Assembly (NCBI RefSeq): GCF_019090165.1
Contig: NZ_JAHRIB010000059.1
Span: 1 to 64,000 of the forward strand
Length of the DNA stretch: 64,000 bases
Reading direction: 5' to 3'
Origin: Streptomyces sp. BV286
Lineage (GTDB): Bacteria > Actinomycetota > Actinomycetes > Streptomycetales > Streptomycetaceae
Positions within the stretch are counted from its first letter, which is position 1; the number at the start of each line of letters is the position of its first letter. The notes beneath the pieces are model-generated. The model did no database searches. It saw nothing but the letters and a program-made list of their open reading frames with translations, and was not told where the DNA came from. The position numbers and the translations under genes were made by a program. Below are positions 8,258 to 16,602 of the stretch, one piece after another.

Positions 8258-9550
8258 GTGACCGACGCCCAAGAGACCGCAGCAGACAGTTCACTGCGAA
8301 CCACCGGAGGCGCTCCTCCGGACGACGTCGAACCGGCGCCGATCCCCTTGCTGGAGCCCCGCGACGGAATTCCGCCGGTGATCACCGACGAGGACGCGCT
8401 CGCCGGGGTGATCGCCGCGTTCGCTGCCGGCAGCGGCCCCGTCGCCGTGGACGCCGAGCGGGCGTCCGGCTACCGCTACGGCCAGCGCGCGTATCTGGTG
8501 CAGCTGCGCCGCGAGGGCGCGGGCACCGCGCTGATCGACCCCGTCGCCTGCCCCGACCTGTCGGGCCTCGGCGAGGCCCTCTCCGGTGTGGAGTGGGTGC
8601 TGCACGCGGCCACGCAGGATCTGCCGTGTCTGCGCGAGATAGGTATGGTCCCCGGCCGGCTGTTCGACACCGAGCTGGCCGGCCGGCTCGCCGGTTTCCC
8701 GCGGGTCGGCCTCGGCGCCATGGTCGAGGGGGTCCTGGGCTTCGTACTGGAGAAGGGGCACTCCGCCGTCGACTGGTCGACCCGGCCGCTGCCCGAGCCG
8801 TGGCTGCGCTACGCCGCGCTCGACGTGGAGCTGCTCGTCGACCTGCGGGACGCGCTGGAGAAGGAGCTCGACCGGCAGGGCAAGCTGGAGTGGGCCCGCG
8901 AGGAGTTCGACGCGATCGCCTCGGCGCCCCCGCCGGAGCCGCGCAAGGACCCGTGGCGCCGCACCTCGGGCATGCACAAGGTGCGCCGCCGCCGGCAGAT
9001 GGCGGTGGTGCGGGAGTTGTGGCAGACCCGGGACGGGGTGGCACAGCGCCGGGACATCTCGCCGGGCAAGGTCCTCGGTGACGCCGCGATCGTCGAGGCC
9101 GCGCTGGCCGTGCCGGCCAACGTGCACGCGCTCGCCGCGCTGAACGGCTTCGGGCACCGCATGGGCAGGCGTCAGCTGGAGCAGTGGCAGGCGGCCGTGG
9201 ACCGGGCGAAGGAGCTGCCGGACGTGGAGCTGCCGCAGCCCGGGCAGCCGCTGGCGGGGCCCCCGCCGCCGCGTGCCTGGGCCGAGAAGGACCCGGAGGC
9301 GGCGGCCCGGCTGTCGGCGGCGCGCGCCGCCGTGTCCGCGCTGGCGGAGACACTGAACATGCCGCAGGAGAACCTGATCACTCCGGACACGGTGCGACGG
9401 GTCTGCTGGGAGCCGCCCGCGACGCCGGACGCCGCGTCCGTGGCGGCCTCGCTCGCCGGTTTCGGGGCCCGGCCCTGGCAGGTCGAGCAGGTCACGCCGG
9501 TGTTGGTGGCCGCGCTGGCCGCCAGGGCCAAGGCCCCGACGCAGGACTGA
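8258..9550 (+). CDS. rnd: RNase D-like 3'-5' exoribonuclease with HRDC domain
   Basis: DEDD-family exonuclease of 430 residues, probably acting in tRNA/stable RNA 3' processing. The exonuclease domain is about residues 40-215: GPVAVDAERASGYRYGQRAY carries the DxE motif, VLHAATQDLPCLREIG the second motif, and WLRYAALDVELLVDLRDALE the YxxxD motif. An HRDC domain follows at about 240-325 (RRQMAVVRELWQTRDGVAQR). The Pro/Ala-rich C-terminal part resembles other actinobacterial RNase D proteins. GTG start at 8258 with a weak ribosome site. It lies between whiI and the mannoside island; in S. coelicolor, as I recall, the thiolase gene comes next. Confidence 0.85.
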   Translation: MTDAQETAADSSLRTTGGAPPDDVEPAPIPLLEPRDGIPPVITDEDALAGVIAAFAAGSGPVAVDAERASGYRYGQRAYLVQLRREGAGTALIDPVACPDLSGLGEALSGVEWVLHAATQDLPCLREIGMVPGRLFDTELAGRLAGFPRVGLGAMVEGVLGFVLEKGHSAVDWSTRPLPEPWLRYAALDVELLVDLRDALEKELDRQGKLEWAREEFDAIASAPPPEPRKDPWRRTSGMHKVRRRRQMAVVRELWQTRDGVAQRRDISPGKVLGDAAIVEAALAVPANVHALAALNGFGHRMGRRQLEQWQAAVDRAKELPDVELPQPGQPLAGPPPPRAWAEKDPEAAARLSAARAAVSALAETLNMPQENLITPDTVRRVCWEPPATPDAASVAASLAGFGARPWQVEQVTPVLVAALAARAKAPTQD

Positions 9551-9561
9551 ACGAGGGGCGC

Positions 9562-9596
9562 CGGCCGCCGTGAGTGGTTCGGACTCACGGCGGCCG
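9562..9596. terminator. Bidirectional terminator, rnd / ABC permease
   Basis: Perfect 14-bp stem (9562-9575 with 9583-9596), seven-base loop, between two convergent genes. Confidence 0.85.
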
Positions 9597-9619
9597 CTCG
9601 TGCGCCGCGGCGGGGCGCC

Positions 9620-10480
9620 CTACTTCGTGGCTCCCCTCGAAAAACCGTTGTAGATGTAGCGCTGCAGGAACAGGAAGACGATCAGGGTCGGCAGGATCAC
9701 GAGGATCGCGCCCGCCGCGATCGTCTCCCAGTGCGCTCCGAAGGGGCCCTTGAAGCGGAACAGGGACGTTGAGATCACGCCAAGATCTTCGGACGGCATG
9801 TACAGGAACGGGATGTAGAAGTCGTTGTAGACGGTGATCCCCTTCACGATGACCACCGTGGCGATCGCCGGCTTCAGCAGCGGGAAGATGATCTTCCGGT
9901 AGATCGTGAAGGCGCCCGCGCCGTCGAGTCGCGCCGCCTCGTCGAGGGAGACCGGGATCGACCGTACGAACTGCAGGAAGATGTAGATCGAGACGATGTC
10001 CGTGCCCATGTAGAGCACGATCGGTGCCCAGCGGCTGTCGAACATGCCGAAGCTGTCGACGATCTGGAAGGTCGCGACCTGGGTGGTCACGCCGGGTACG
10101 AGCGTGGCCACCAGGAAGAGCGCGACGACCAGCTTCCTGAAGCGGAACGTGTAGCGGTCGATCGCGTACGCCGCCATCGACCCGATGATCACCGTGCCGG
10201 TGACGGAGAACAGCAGGATGAAGGCGGTGTTCCCGAAGGCCGAGAGCATCCGGCCGTCCTGGAACGCCGTCACGTAGTTGTCGAAGTTCAGCGGGTCGTC
10301 CGGGAGTTGGAGTGCCCCGCTGTCGTTCGCCATCTCCTTCTCGGACTTGAGGGAGGTGAGGAGGACGACGAGCAGGGGGAGCAGGACGACCACGCTCGCG
10401 GCGACCAGCGACAGGTGGGTGAGGGTCCGGGCGACACCTCCGCGGGTCACGCCTGTGCGGGTCACGCCTGTGCGGCTCAT
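9620..10480 (-). CDS. Carbohydrate ABC transporter permease (MalG type)
   Basis: Inner-membrane subunit of a CUT1-family sugar importer, 286 residues with six predicted helices. The permease loop contacting the ATPase is visible as EAARLDGAGAFTIYRKIIFP near residues 190-210 (EAA motif). The N-terminus contains a duplicated Thr-Arg-Thr-Gly-Val stretch coded by a 15-bp tandem repeat. ATG 10480 overlaps the TGA of the upstream permease by four bases (ATGA), so translation is probably coupled. It is the last gene of a three-gene operon (binding protein, MalF-type, MalG-type). No ATPase gene is present; a shared multi-sugar ATPase such as MsiK elsewhere would be needed. Beside the beta-mannosidase, the substrate is inferred to be a mannoside oligosaccharide. 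Confidence 0.9.
   Translation of the reverse strand: MSRTGVTRTGVTRGGVARTLTHLSLVAASVVVLLPLLVVLLTSLKSEKEMANDSGALQLPDDPLNFDNYVTAFQDGRMLSAFGNTAFILLFSVTGTVIIGSMAAYAIDRYTFRFRKLVVALFLVATLVPGVTTQVATFQIVDSFGMFDSRWAPIVLYMGTDIVSIYIFLQFVRSIPVSLDEAARLDGAGAFTIYRKIIFPLLKPAIATVVIVKGITVYNDFYIPFLYMPSEDLGVISTSLFRFKGPFGAHWETIAAGAILVILPTLIVFLFLQRYIYNGFSRGATK
10446..10475. repeat. 15-bp tandem repeat inside permease N-terminus
   Basis: Two perfect copies of GTCACGCCTGTGCGG, in frame, duplicating five residues just after the start codon. Confidence 0.85.
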
Positions 10481-11427
10481 ACGAGATCCACCTTGTCGTC
10501 CGGGACGAGGCGCCGCTGCACCCACGTCACCGCCAGGATGATCAGCAGCAGCACGATCGCGGCCGCCGAGGCGAGCCCGGTCTTGTTGAACCGGAAGGCC
10601 AGCTTCACCGTCTGGATCACGAAGGTCTCCGTGCCGGTCGCGCCGCCGGTCATGATGAACGGCACCTCGAAGGCCGACAGCGAGCCGGAGACGGAGAGGA
10701 TGACGGTCAGGCTGAGCACCGGCCTGATGCCGGGCGCGATGATGTACCGGAACTGGTGCCAGCGGGTGGCCCCGTCCAGCTCGGCGGCCTCGTACAACTC
10801 CCCCGGGATGGACTGGATCGCGCCGAGGAACAGGACGAAGTTCAGGCCCGTGTAGCGCCAGACGGAGACTCCGGCCAGCGACACGTTCGCGGACTCGGGC
10901 GTGCCCAGCCAGGCGCGGTCCGAGTGGACACCGAACAGGCTCAGGACGGAGTCGAGGGTGCCGCCGTCCTGGAAGAAGTAGAGGAAGACGAAGCCGATCG
11001 CGACCCCGTTGATCAGGTACGGGAAGAAGAGCACGCCCTTGAAGAAGTTCCGGAAGCGCACGTTGAAGCTCAGGACCGTCGCGAAGTAGAGCGCGAGGGC
11101 GATCTGCACCACCGAGGCGGCCAGGTAGTAGCCGCTGACGAAGAAGACCTCGAACAGCTCGGGGCGGGTGAACAGTTCGACGTAGTTCTCGGCGCCCGTG
11201 TAGCTGAGCTCGGGGCTGACGCCGTCCCAGTCGGTGAAGCTGTACGCGACCATGTTGGCGACCGGCGCGTACGTGAACGTGATCAGCAGGACCAGCGGGG
11301 CGGCGAGGAAGAGCCACGGGGTGAGGCCCCGCCTCAGGCGCAGGCCGCGCGGGGCCCTCGGGCGTGCCGTGGTCGCGGCGGGCACGGCCTCCTTCGGCCG
11401 CGCCGCCTTCTCGGTCGTGTCCGTCAT
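10477..11427 (-). CDS. Carbohydrate ABC transporter permease (MalF type)
   Basis: First membrane subunit of the same CUT1 importer, 316 residues. A cytoplasmic N-terminus of about 40 residues is rich in Ala, Pro and Arg. The first helix is TPWLFLAAPLVLLITFTYAP, followed by the characteristic YSFTDWDG segment. The ATPase-contact loop is ELYEAAELDGATRWHQFRYI near residues 210-230. About six helices. Start ATG 11427 overlaps the stop of the binding-protein gene by one base (TGATG), and its own stop overlaps the next start (ATGA), so the three genes are translationally coupled. Substrate inferred from the adjacent mannosidase, not from this protein. Confidence 0.9.
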   Translation of the reverse strand: MTDTTEKAARPKEAVPAATTARPRAPRGLRLRRGLTPWLFLAAPLVLLITFTYAPVANMVAYSFTDWDGVSPELSYTGAENYVELFTRPELFEVFFVSGYYLAASVVQIALALYFATVLSFNVRFRNFFKGVLFFPYLINGVAIGFVFLYFFQDGGTLDSVLSLFGVHSDRAWLGTPESANVSLAGVSVWRYTGLNFVLFLGAIQSIPGELYEAAELDGATRWHQFRYIIAPGIRPVLSLTVILSVSGSLSAFEVPFIMTGGATGTETFVIQTVKLAFRFNKTGLASAAAIVLLLIILAVTWVQRRLVPDDKVDLV

Positions 11428-12743
11428 CAGGACCCCGAGGACTTCCGTGCCTCTTCCCAGCGCTTGCTCAGGTCGGCCAGGAAGTCGTCGAGGCTGCCCT
11501 TCCTGGCGCCGCGGGCGAGGTCCACCAGATCCTGGCGGTAGTCGGGCTTGTAGATGCCGACCTCGGACTGGTTGTCGATCTCCTTGACCTCCGCGCCCTT
11601 CGCGTCGTCGAGCTCGATGAGCTTCACGCCCGCGTCCTCGTACGGCTGCAGCACCTCGGGCAGGGGGGCGCCCTTGACCGGCGAGAGGGCCAGGTTGTCG
11701 GCCGCGTAACCGGACTTCTCGGTGAACCAGTCGACCCAGGCGCGGGCCGCTTCCTTGTGGTCCGAGTTGATGTTGACGGCCTGGTTGTAGTCGGGCGACA
11801 TCGTCGCGCAGAACTTCCCGTCCTTCTGGGCCGGGAACGGCATGAAGCCGATGTCGTCCGGGTTCGCGCCTGCCTGCTCCGCCGCCGCCCGGAACTGCGT
11901 GACCGCCCAGGAGCCCAGCCACATCGTGGCGATGTCGCCCTTGGCCAGCTTGGGCTTGGAACCCTCCCAGTTGGTGGTCGTCGGGTCCTTCTCGATCAGG
12001 CCGCCGCGCACGATGTCGTACAGCAGGGTGTCGCCGACGCGCAGGTCCTCGCCCTCGGCCCACGGGTCGCCCTCGGCGAGCCTGGTCGTCGCCTGCGGGT
12101 CGCAGCTGACCGCGCCGTCGGCGCCCGTCCACTGCGACAGCGGCCACATGTCCTTGAAGTTGGTGTAGTACGGGATCGCGTCGGTCCTGGACTTGACGGC
12201 CTTCAGACCGTCGAGGAACTCGGCCGGGGAGGTGGGCCAGTCGGTGATCCCGGCCTCCTTCCAGACCCGCTTGTTGTAGAGGAAGCCGGGGAGCGCTCCC
12301 ATCGGGCTCTGCCCGTAGACCTTGCCGCCGACGGCGGTGAAGTCGGTGAAGTGGTACTTCTTCGAGCGTTCGGCGACGGTGCCGAGGGAGGCGAAGAACC
12401 TGGGGTAGTCGTTCTTCTTGACCACCGCGGGGATCATCAGCGCGTCGCCGTAGTTCTCCGTGTTCATACGGATCTTGACCTCGCCCTCGTAGTCCGTGAG
12501 GGCGTCGAACTCGACCTTGACCTTCGGATAGGTCTTGTTGAACTCGGCGGCGTACTTCTTCATCGTGCCGTCCTGCACGAGGTCGGTCCGGTGCGTGAGG
12601 ACCGTGATCGTGCCGGACACCTTGTCCGGATCGACGGGGGCCTTGGCGTCCGCGCCCTTCGACGCGCCTCCGCTTCCGGTACAGCCCGCGGCCAGCAGCG
12701 CGGCGGCGAAGAGACTTCCGGCGAGTTTCGTGCGGCGGTTCAT
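11427..12743 (-). CDS. Sugar ABC transporter substrate-binding lipoprotein
   Basis: Extracellular solute-binding protein (family 1) of 438 residues. The signal peptide ends in the lipobox LLAAGC at about residues 17-22 and is followed by a Gly/Ser/Ala linker. The mature protein starts with the first beta strand GTITVLTHRTD and continues with the typical two-lobed pattern (GDIATMWLGSWAV, PFPAQKDGKF). ATG 12743 was chosen because GGAG lies nine bases upstream; an upstream in-frame GTG at 12749 sits too close to that site. It heads the transporter operon and is divergent from the beta-mannosidase. One of the paired LacI-type operators lies 70 bp upstream. Ligand probably a beta-mannoside oligosaccharide, by context only. 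Confidence 0.9.
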   Translation of the reverse strand: MNRRTKLAGSLFAAALLAAGCTGSGGASKGADAKAPVDPDKVSGTITVLTHRTDLVQDGTMKKYAAEFNKTYPKVKVEFDALTDYEGEVKIRMNTENYGDALMIPAVVKKNDYPRFFASLGTVAERSKKYHFTDFTAVGGKVYGQSPMGALPGFLYNKRVWKEAGITDWPTSPAEFLDGLKAVKSRTDAIPYYTNFKDMWPLSQWTGADGAVSCDPQATTRLAEGDPWAEGEDLRVGDTLLYDIVRGGLIEKDPTTTNWEGSKPKLAKGDIATMWLGSWAVTQFRAAAEQAGANPDDIGFMPFPAQKDGKFCATMSPDYNQAVNINSDHKEAARAWVDWFTEKSGYAADNLALSPVKGAPLPEVLQPYEDAGVKLIELDDAKGAEVKEIDNQSEVGIYKPDYRQDLVDLARGARKGSLDDFLADLSKRWEEARKSSGS

Positions 12744-12812
12744 CTGCACCAGCTCCGTTCGGGACGGATGAGCACGAGTGGGATGGCTGGTTCCGCACTC
12801 TGGCAGCCGTTA

Positions 12813-12826
12813 CTAAACCGGTAAAG
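12813..12826. promoter_or_regulatory. Candidate LacI-family operator, transporter side
   Basis: CTAAACCGGTAAAG. Its reverse complement matches the site at 12880 at 13 of 14 positions. Central CCGG with flanking A/T is typical of LacI-family operators. 70 bp upstream of the transporter operon start. Confidence 0.65.
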
Positions 12827-12879
12827 TCCTTATTCCGCCAAGGATTCAGAAGCCTTTACCACCCCAGGCCTTCAATGGC

Positions 12880-12893
12880 CTATACCGGTTTAG
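12880..12893. promoter_or_regulatory. Candidate LacI-family operator, mannosidase side
   Basis: CTATACCGGTTTAG, the inverted partner of 12813-12826. It abuts the ribosome site TAGGAG (12891-12896) of the mannosidase, so a bound repressor would block the start of that transcript. Confidence 0.65.
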
Positions 12894-12901
12894 GAGTGCG
12901 C

Positions 12902-15298
12902 ATGCTGGATGTCACGCCGATCCACCAGGGATGGGTCCTGCGGCACGACGGGGCCACGCTCCCCGCCGCGGTTCCGGGCTGCGTGCACACGGATCTGCTG
13001 GCGGCGGGGATCATCCCGGACCCGTTCCTCGGGCGGAACGAGACCGAGGTCGCGTGGGTGGGCCGGCGCGACTGGACGTACGAGACGACACTCACCGCGG
13101 TCCCGGGCGGGCACGAGCAGACGGACCTCGTGTTCGACGGTCTCGACACCGCGGCGGAGATCCGGCTCGACGGCCGGCTCCTCGGTTCCGTACGGAACAT
13201 GCACCGCTCGTACCGCTTCGACGTCACGGGCCTCAGCGGCCTGCTCTCCGTGCACTTCAGGTCGGCCTACGGCGAGGCCGAGGCGGTGCGCGGGCGGCTC
13301 GGCGAGCGGCCGAACGCCTATCCCGAGCCGTTCCAGTACATCCGCAAGATGGCCTGCTCCTTCGGCTGGGACTGGGGTCCGACGCTGGTGACGGCCGGTA
13401 TCTGGAAGCCCGTACGGCTTGAGCACTGGACCACGGCGAGGATCGCCGGGGTGCGCCCGGTCGTGACGGTCGAACAGGGCGTGGGACACGTCGAGTTGCA
13501 CGTCGACGTCGAGCGGACCAGGGTCGAGGCGGGGCTCGCGCTGGGCGCCCGCGTCGGGGGTGTGGAGGCGCGCGCGGAGATCGACGGCAGCAGTGGGGTC
13601 GTACATCTCGAAGTGCCGGACGTCGCACTGTGGTGGCCGCGCGGCTATGGCGAACAGCCGCTGTACGAGGTCGAGTTGTGGCTCAGTCACGAAGGGCTGC
13701 TCGACGTCTGGCGGCGCCGGATCGGCTTCAGGACCGTCGAGCTCGACCGCCGCGAGGACGAGCACGGCTCCGGCTTCACCTTCGTCGCCAACGGCGAGCG
13801 GCTCTTCGCCCGGGGCGTCAACTGGATCCCGGACGACGTCCTCCCGTCCCGGACGACCCGCGAGCGGTACCGCACCCGGCTGACCCAGGCGGCCGACGCG
13901 GGCGTGGATCTCGTACGGGTCTGGGGTGGCGGCATCTACGAGAGCGAGCACTTCTACGACGTCTGCGACGAGCTGGGCCTGCTGGTCTGGCAGGACTTCC
14001 CGTTCGCCTGCGCCGCCTACCCCGAGGAACAACCGCTGCGCGGCGAGGTGGAGGCCGAGGCACGGGAGAACGTCGTACGGCTGATGCCGCATCCCTCGCT
14101 GGTGCTGTGGAACGGCAACAACGAGAACCTGTGGGGCTTCAGGGACTGGGGCTGGGAGCGGCGGCTGGCCGGGGACTCGTGGGGCGAGGGCTACTACCTG
14201 GGGCTGCTGCCGCGGATCGTGGCCGAGCTGGACCCCACCCGGCCGTACACGGCGGGCAGTCCGTGGTCCGGCTCGTGGGACCACCACCCGAACGACCCGG
14301 CGCACGGCACCCACCACTCGTGGGAGGTGTGGAACCGGCAGGACTACGCGGACTACCGGCTCGAAGTGCCGCGGTTCGTGGCCGAGTTCGGCTGGCAGGC
14401 GCCTCCCGCCCACGCGACTCTGCGACGCGCCCTGCCCGGTGAGGAACTCGCGCCCGACTCGCCCGGCATGCTGCACCACCAGAAGGCCGACGACGGCAAC
14501 GGAAAGCTGGTTCGCGGGCTCGCCCGTCACTTCGCCGTGCCCGAACAGGGCTTCTCCGGCCGGGACTTCGACCGCTGGCACTACCTCACCCAGGTGAACC
14601 AGGCACGAGCGGTCGCCGCCGGGATCGAGCACTGGCGCTCGCACTGGCCGGTGTGCGCGGGCACGATCGTGTGGCAGCTCAACGACTGCTGGCCGGTGAC
14701 CTCCTGGGCGGCGATCGACGGGGACGGCCGCGAGAAGCCGCTCTACCACGAGCTGAGGAGGCTGTACGCGGACCGGTTGCTGACGCTGCGGCCGCGGCCG
14801 GAAGGGCTCGTGCTGGCGGCCGTCAACCAGTCGGCCGAGCCGTGGAACTGCCGCCTGACGCTCCGCCGGATGTCGGTGGAGGGTGAACTCCTGGCCGAAT
14901 CCCGCCCGGTGGCGGCGGCCGGCGCCCGGTCGGTCGCCGACCTGCGCGTGCCCACGGAGCTGGAACCCGTGGGGCCCAAGGAGTTCCTCGTGGCGGACGC
15001 GGACGGACTGCGGGCCGTGCACTTCCCGGCGCCCGACCGTGAAGTCCCCTACCCCCGGCCGCGGTTCGACGTCTCGGTCACCGCGGGCGGCAGGGTGACG
15101 GTCACGGCCCACACACTCGTACGGGATCTGCTGCTGCAGGCCGACCGGCTGTCGCCCTCGGCCTCCGCCGACCGGGGACTCGTCACGCTGCTCCCGGGAG
15201 AACAGGTGACCATCGGGGTGCGTGGCTGGGAGACTGCCGACGACCTGGACGCGACGAGTGCGCGATCCGCCCTGTACTGCGTGGAGCCCGCACGATGA
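12902..15298 (+). CDS. GH2 family beta-mannosidase
   Basis: Cytosolic exo-glycosidase that releases mannose from beta-mannosides; no signal peptide. 798 residues, with the order seen in GH2 mannosidases: jelly-roll sugar-binding domain (about 1-170; MACSFGWDWGPTLVTAGIW), Ig-like domain (about 180-280), TIM barrel (about 285-620) and small beta domains at the end. Barrel motifs include LVRVWGGGIYESEHFYDVCD and LVLWNGNNENLWGF, whose E408 is the acid/base. E495 in RFVAEFGWQ is the likely nucleophile. ATG 12902 follows TAGGAG by five bases. The stop overlaps the LacI gene start by four bases (ATGA). It is divergent from a sugar importer; together they form a mannoside uptake and hydrolysis unit. 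Confidence 0.92.
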   Translation: MLDVTPIHQGWVLRHDGATLPAAVPGCVHTDLLAAGIIPDPFLGRNETEVAWVGRRDWTYETTLTAVPGGHEQTDLVFDGLDTAAEIRLDGRLLGSVRNMHRSYRFDVTGLSGLLSVHFRSAYGEAEAVRGRLGERPNAYPEPFQYIRKMACSFGWDWGPTLVTAGIWKPVRLEHWTTARIAGVRPVVTVEQGVGHVELHVDVERTRVEAGLALGARVGGVEARAEIDGSSGVVHLEVPDVALWWPRGYGEQPLYEVELWLSHEGLLDVWRRRIGFRTVELDRREDEHGSGFTFVANGERLFARGVNWIPDDVLPSRTTRERYRTRLTQAADAGVDLVRVWGGGIYESEHFYDVCDELGLLVWQDFPFACAAYPEEQPLRGEVEAEARENVVRLMPHPSLVLWNGNNENLWGFRDWGWERRLAGDSWGEGYYLGLLPRIVAELDPTRPYTAGSPWSGSWDHHPNDPAHGTHHSWEVWNRQDYADYRLEVPRFVAEFGWQAPPAHATLRRALPGEELAPDSPGMLHHQKADDGNGKLVRGLARHFAVPEQGFSGRDFDRWHYLTQVNQARAVAAGIEHWRSHWPVCAGTIVWQLNDCWPVTSWAAIDGDGREKPLYHELRRLYADRLLTLRPRPEGLVLAAVNQSAEPWNCRLTLRRMSVEGELLAESRPVAAAGARSVADLRVPTELEPVGPKEFLVADADGLRAVHFPAPDREVPYPRPRFDVSVTAGGRVTVTAHTLVRDLLLQADRLSPSASADRGLVTLLPGEQVTIGVRGWETADDLDATSARSALYCVEPAR

Positions 15299-16329
15299 CG
15301 ACACCACCCCGCGTCACGATCAAGGACGTCGCGGCCCGCGCCGGGGTGTCCAAGGGGGCCGTGTCGCTCGCCTTCAACCACAAACCGGGGCTGTCCGACG
15401 CGACCCGCGACCGGATCTTCGAGGCGGCACGCGCCCTGGGCTGGGCACCGAACCTGGCCGCCCGGTCCCTGTCCAGCCGGCGCGTGGACGTCGTCGGCCT
15501 CGCGATCTGCCGGCCGGCGAAGCTCCTCGGGCTCGAACCGTTCTACATGGAGTTCATCTCGGGCGTGGAGAGCGTACTGACCGAGCACTCCTGTTCCCTG
15601 CTGCTGCGGCTCGTGCGCACGGTGGAGGAGGAGGTCGGGCTCCAGGACACCTGGTGGCGGGGCAGGCAGATCAGCGGGTCGATCCTGGTGGACTTCCGGG
15701 CCGACGACCCGCGCACGGCCGCCGTCGAACGGCTCGGCATGCCCGTCGTGGCCGTCGGACACCCCTCCCTCACCGGCGGCCTCACCTCCGTGTGGACCGA
15801 CGACGCCACCGCCGTCACCGAGGCCGTGCGGTATCTCGCGGCGCTCGGGCACCGGCGAGTCGCCCGGGTCGGCGGTGCCGCGGCTCTCGGGCACACGTCG
15901 ATCCGTACGGCCGCCTTCGACGAGGCGGCGCGGGTGCTGGGGCTGGCCGGGGCCCGGCAGGTGGCCACCGACTTCTCGGGGGACGCGGGGGCGCGGGCCA
16001 CACGGTCCCTGCTGACCGCGGCCGCCCCGGACCGGCCGACCGCGATCGTGTACGACAACGACATCATGGCGGTGGCCGGGCTCTCGGTGGCCTCGGAGAT
16101 GGGGCTGAGCGTGCCCGGGGACGTCTCGCTGCTCGCCTGGGACGACTCCCAGCTGTGCCGGCTGACGCATCCGACGCTGTCCGCGATGAGCCATGACGTG
16201 CACGGGTTCGGCGCGGAGGTGGCACGGACGCTGTTCGGAGTGATCACCGGGGAGGAAGGGGCGGGATCCCACCCGGTGCCCACGCCCGTGCTGACCCCCC
16301 GGGGGTCCACGGCGCCGCCCAGGGAGTGA
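15295..16329 (+). CDS. LacI-family transcriptional regulator of the mannoside locus
   Basis: Repressor of 344 residues. The N-terminal helix-turn-helix and hinge are ITIKDVAARAGVSKGAVSLA-like (residues 5-60), ending LAARSLSSRRVDVVGLAI. A periplasmic-binding-type effector domain follows, with AVRYLAALGHRRVARVGG, PTAIVYDNDIMAVAGL and DVSLLAWDDSQLCRLTHPTL. It is translationally coupled to the mannosidase (ATGA overlap), so enzyme and repressor share one message and the repressor is probably autoregulated through the operators at 12813 and 12880. The inducer is unknown; a mannoside is the natural guess. Confidence 0.92.
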   Translation: MTTPPRVTIKDVAARAGVSKGAVSLAFNHKPGLSDATRDRIFEAARALGWAPNLAARSLSSRRVDVVGLAICRPAKLLGLEPFYMEFISGVESVLTEHSCSLLLRLVRTVEEEVGLQDTWWRGRQISGSILVDFRADDPRTAAVERLGMPVVAVGHPSLTGGLTSVWTDDATAVTEAVRYLAALGHRRVARVGGAAALGHTSIRTAAFDEAARVLGLAGARQVATDFSGDAGARATRSLLTAAAPDRPTAIVYDNDIMAVAGLSVASEMGLSVPGDVSLLAWDDSQLCRLTHPTLSAMSHDVHGFGAEVARTLFGVITGEEGAGSHPVPTPVLTPRGSTAPPRE

Positions 16330-16363
16330 CACCCGGCGACAGGGGCTGCCCGGCCCCGTGGAC

Positions 16364-16391
16364 GAAAGACAGGGGCGCGGCCCCGTCTTTC
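16364..16391 (+). terminator. Terminator after LacI gene
   Basis: GAAAGAC(A)GGGG pairs with CCCCGTCTTTC across a five-base loop, one bulged A. Directly followed by a degenerate copy of the dispersed repeat. Confidence 0.75.
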
Positions 16392-16430
16392 AGGGGCGGG
16401 GAAACTGCGCGTCCGGCCTCCACCGGGCCC
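16391..16430. repeat. Dispersed intergenic repeat, degenerate copy 5
   Basis: CAGGGGCGGGGAAACTGCGC followed by GTCCGGCC; the same core with small changes. Confidence 0.6.
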
Positions 16431-16602
16431 GCACCCGGTCGGCCGGCCCCCGCGTGGACACCGGTACGACCATGTGACCTTCGCCGCTCCCCGCCCTGGG
16501 ACTGGGCAGGCTGGTTACTCGTAAGTAGCATGGGAGGTGAGCGCGCGCTCAGGGCGTGTGTGTCGCGCAGCAGTGCCATCCCGCATCTGGAGGAGAGCCA
16601 TC

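Noticed and set aside
12890..15307. Open frame of 805 codons opposite the beta-mannosidase
   Set aside because: No recognisable domain and biased composition; the GH2 catalytic residues are on the plus strand.
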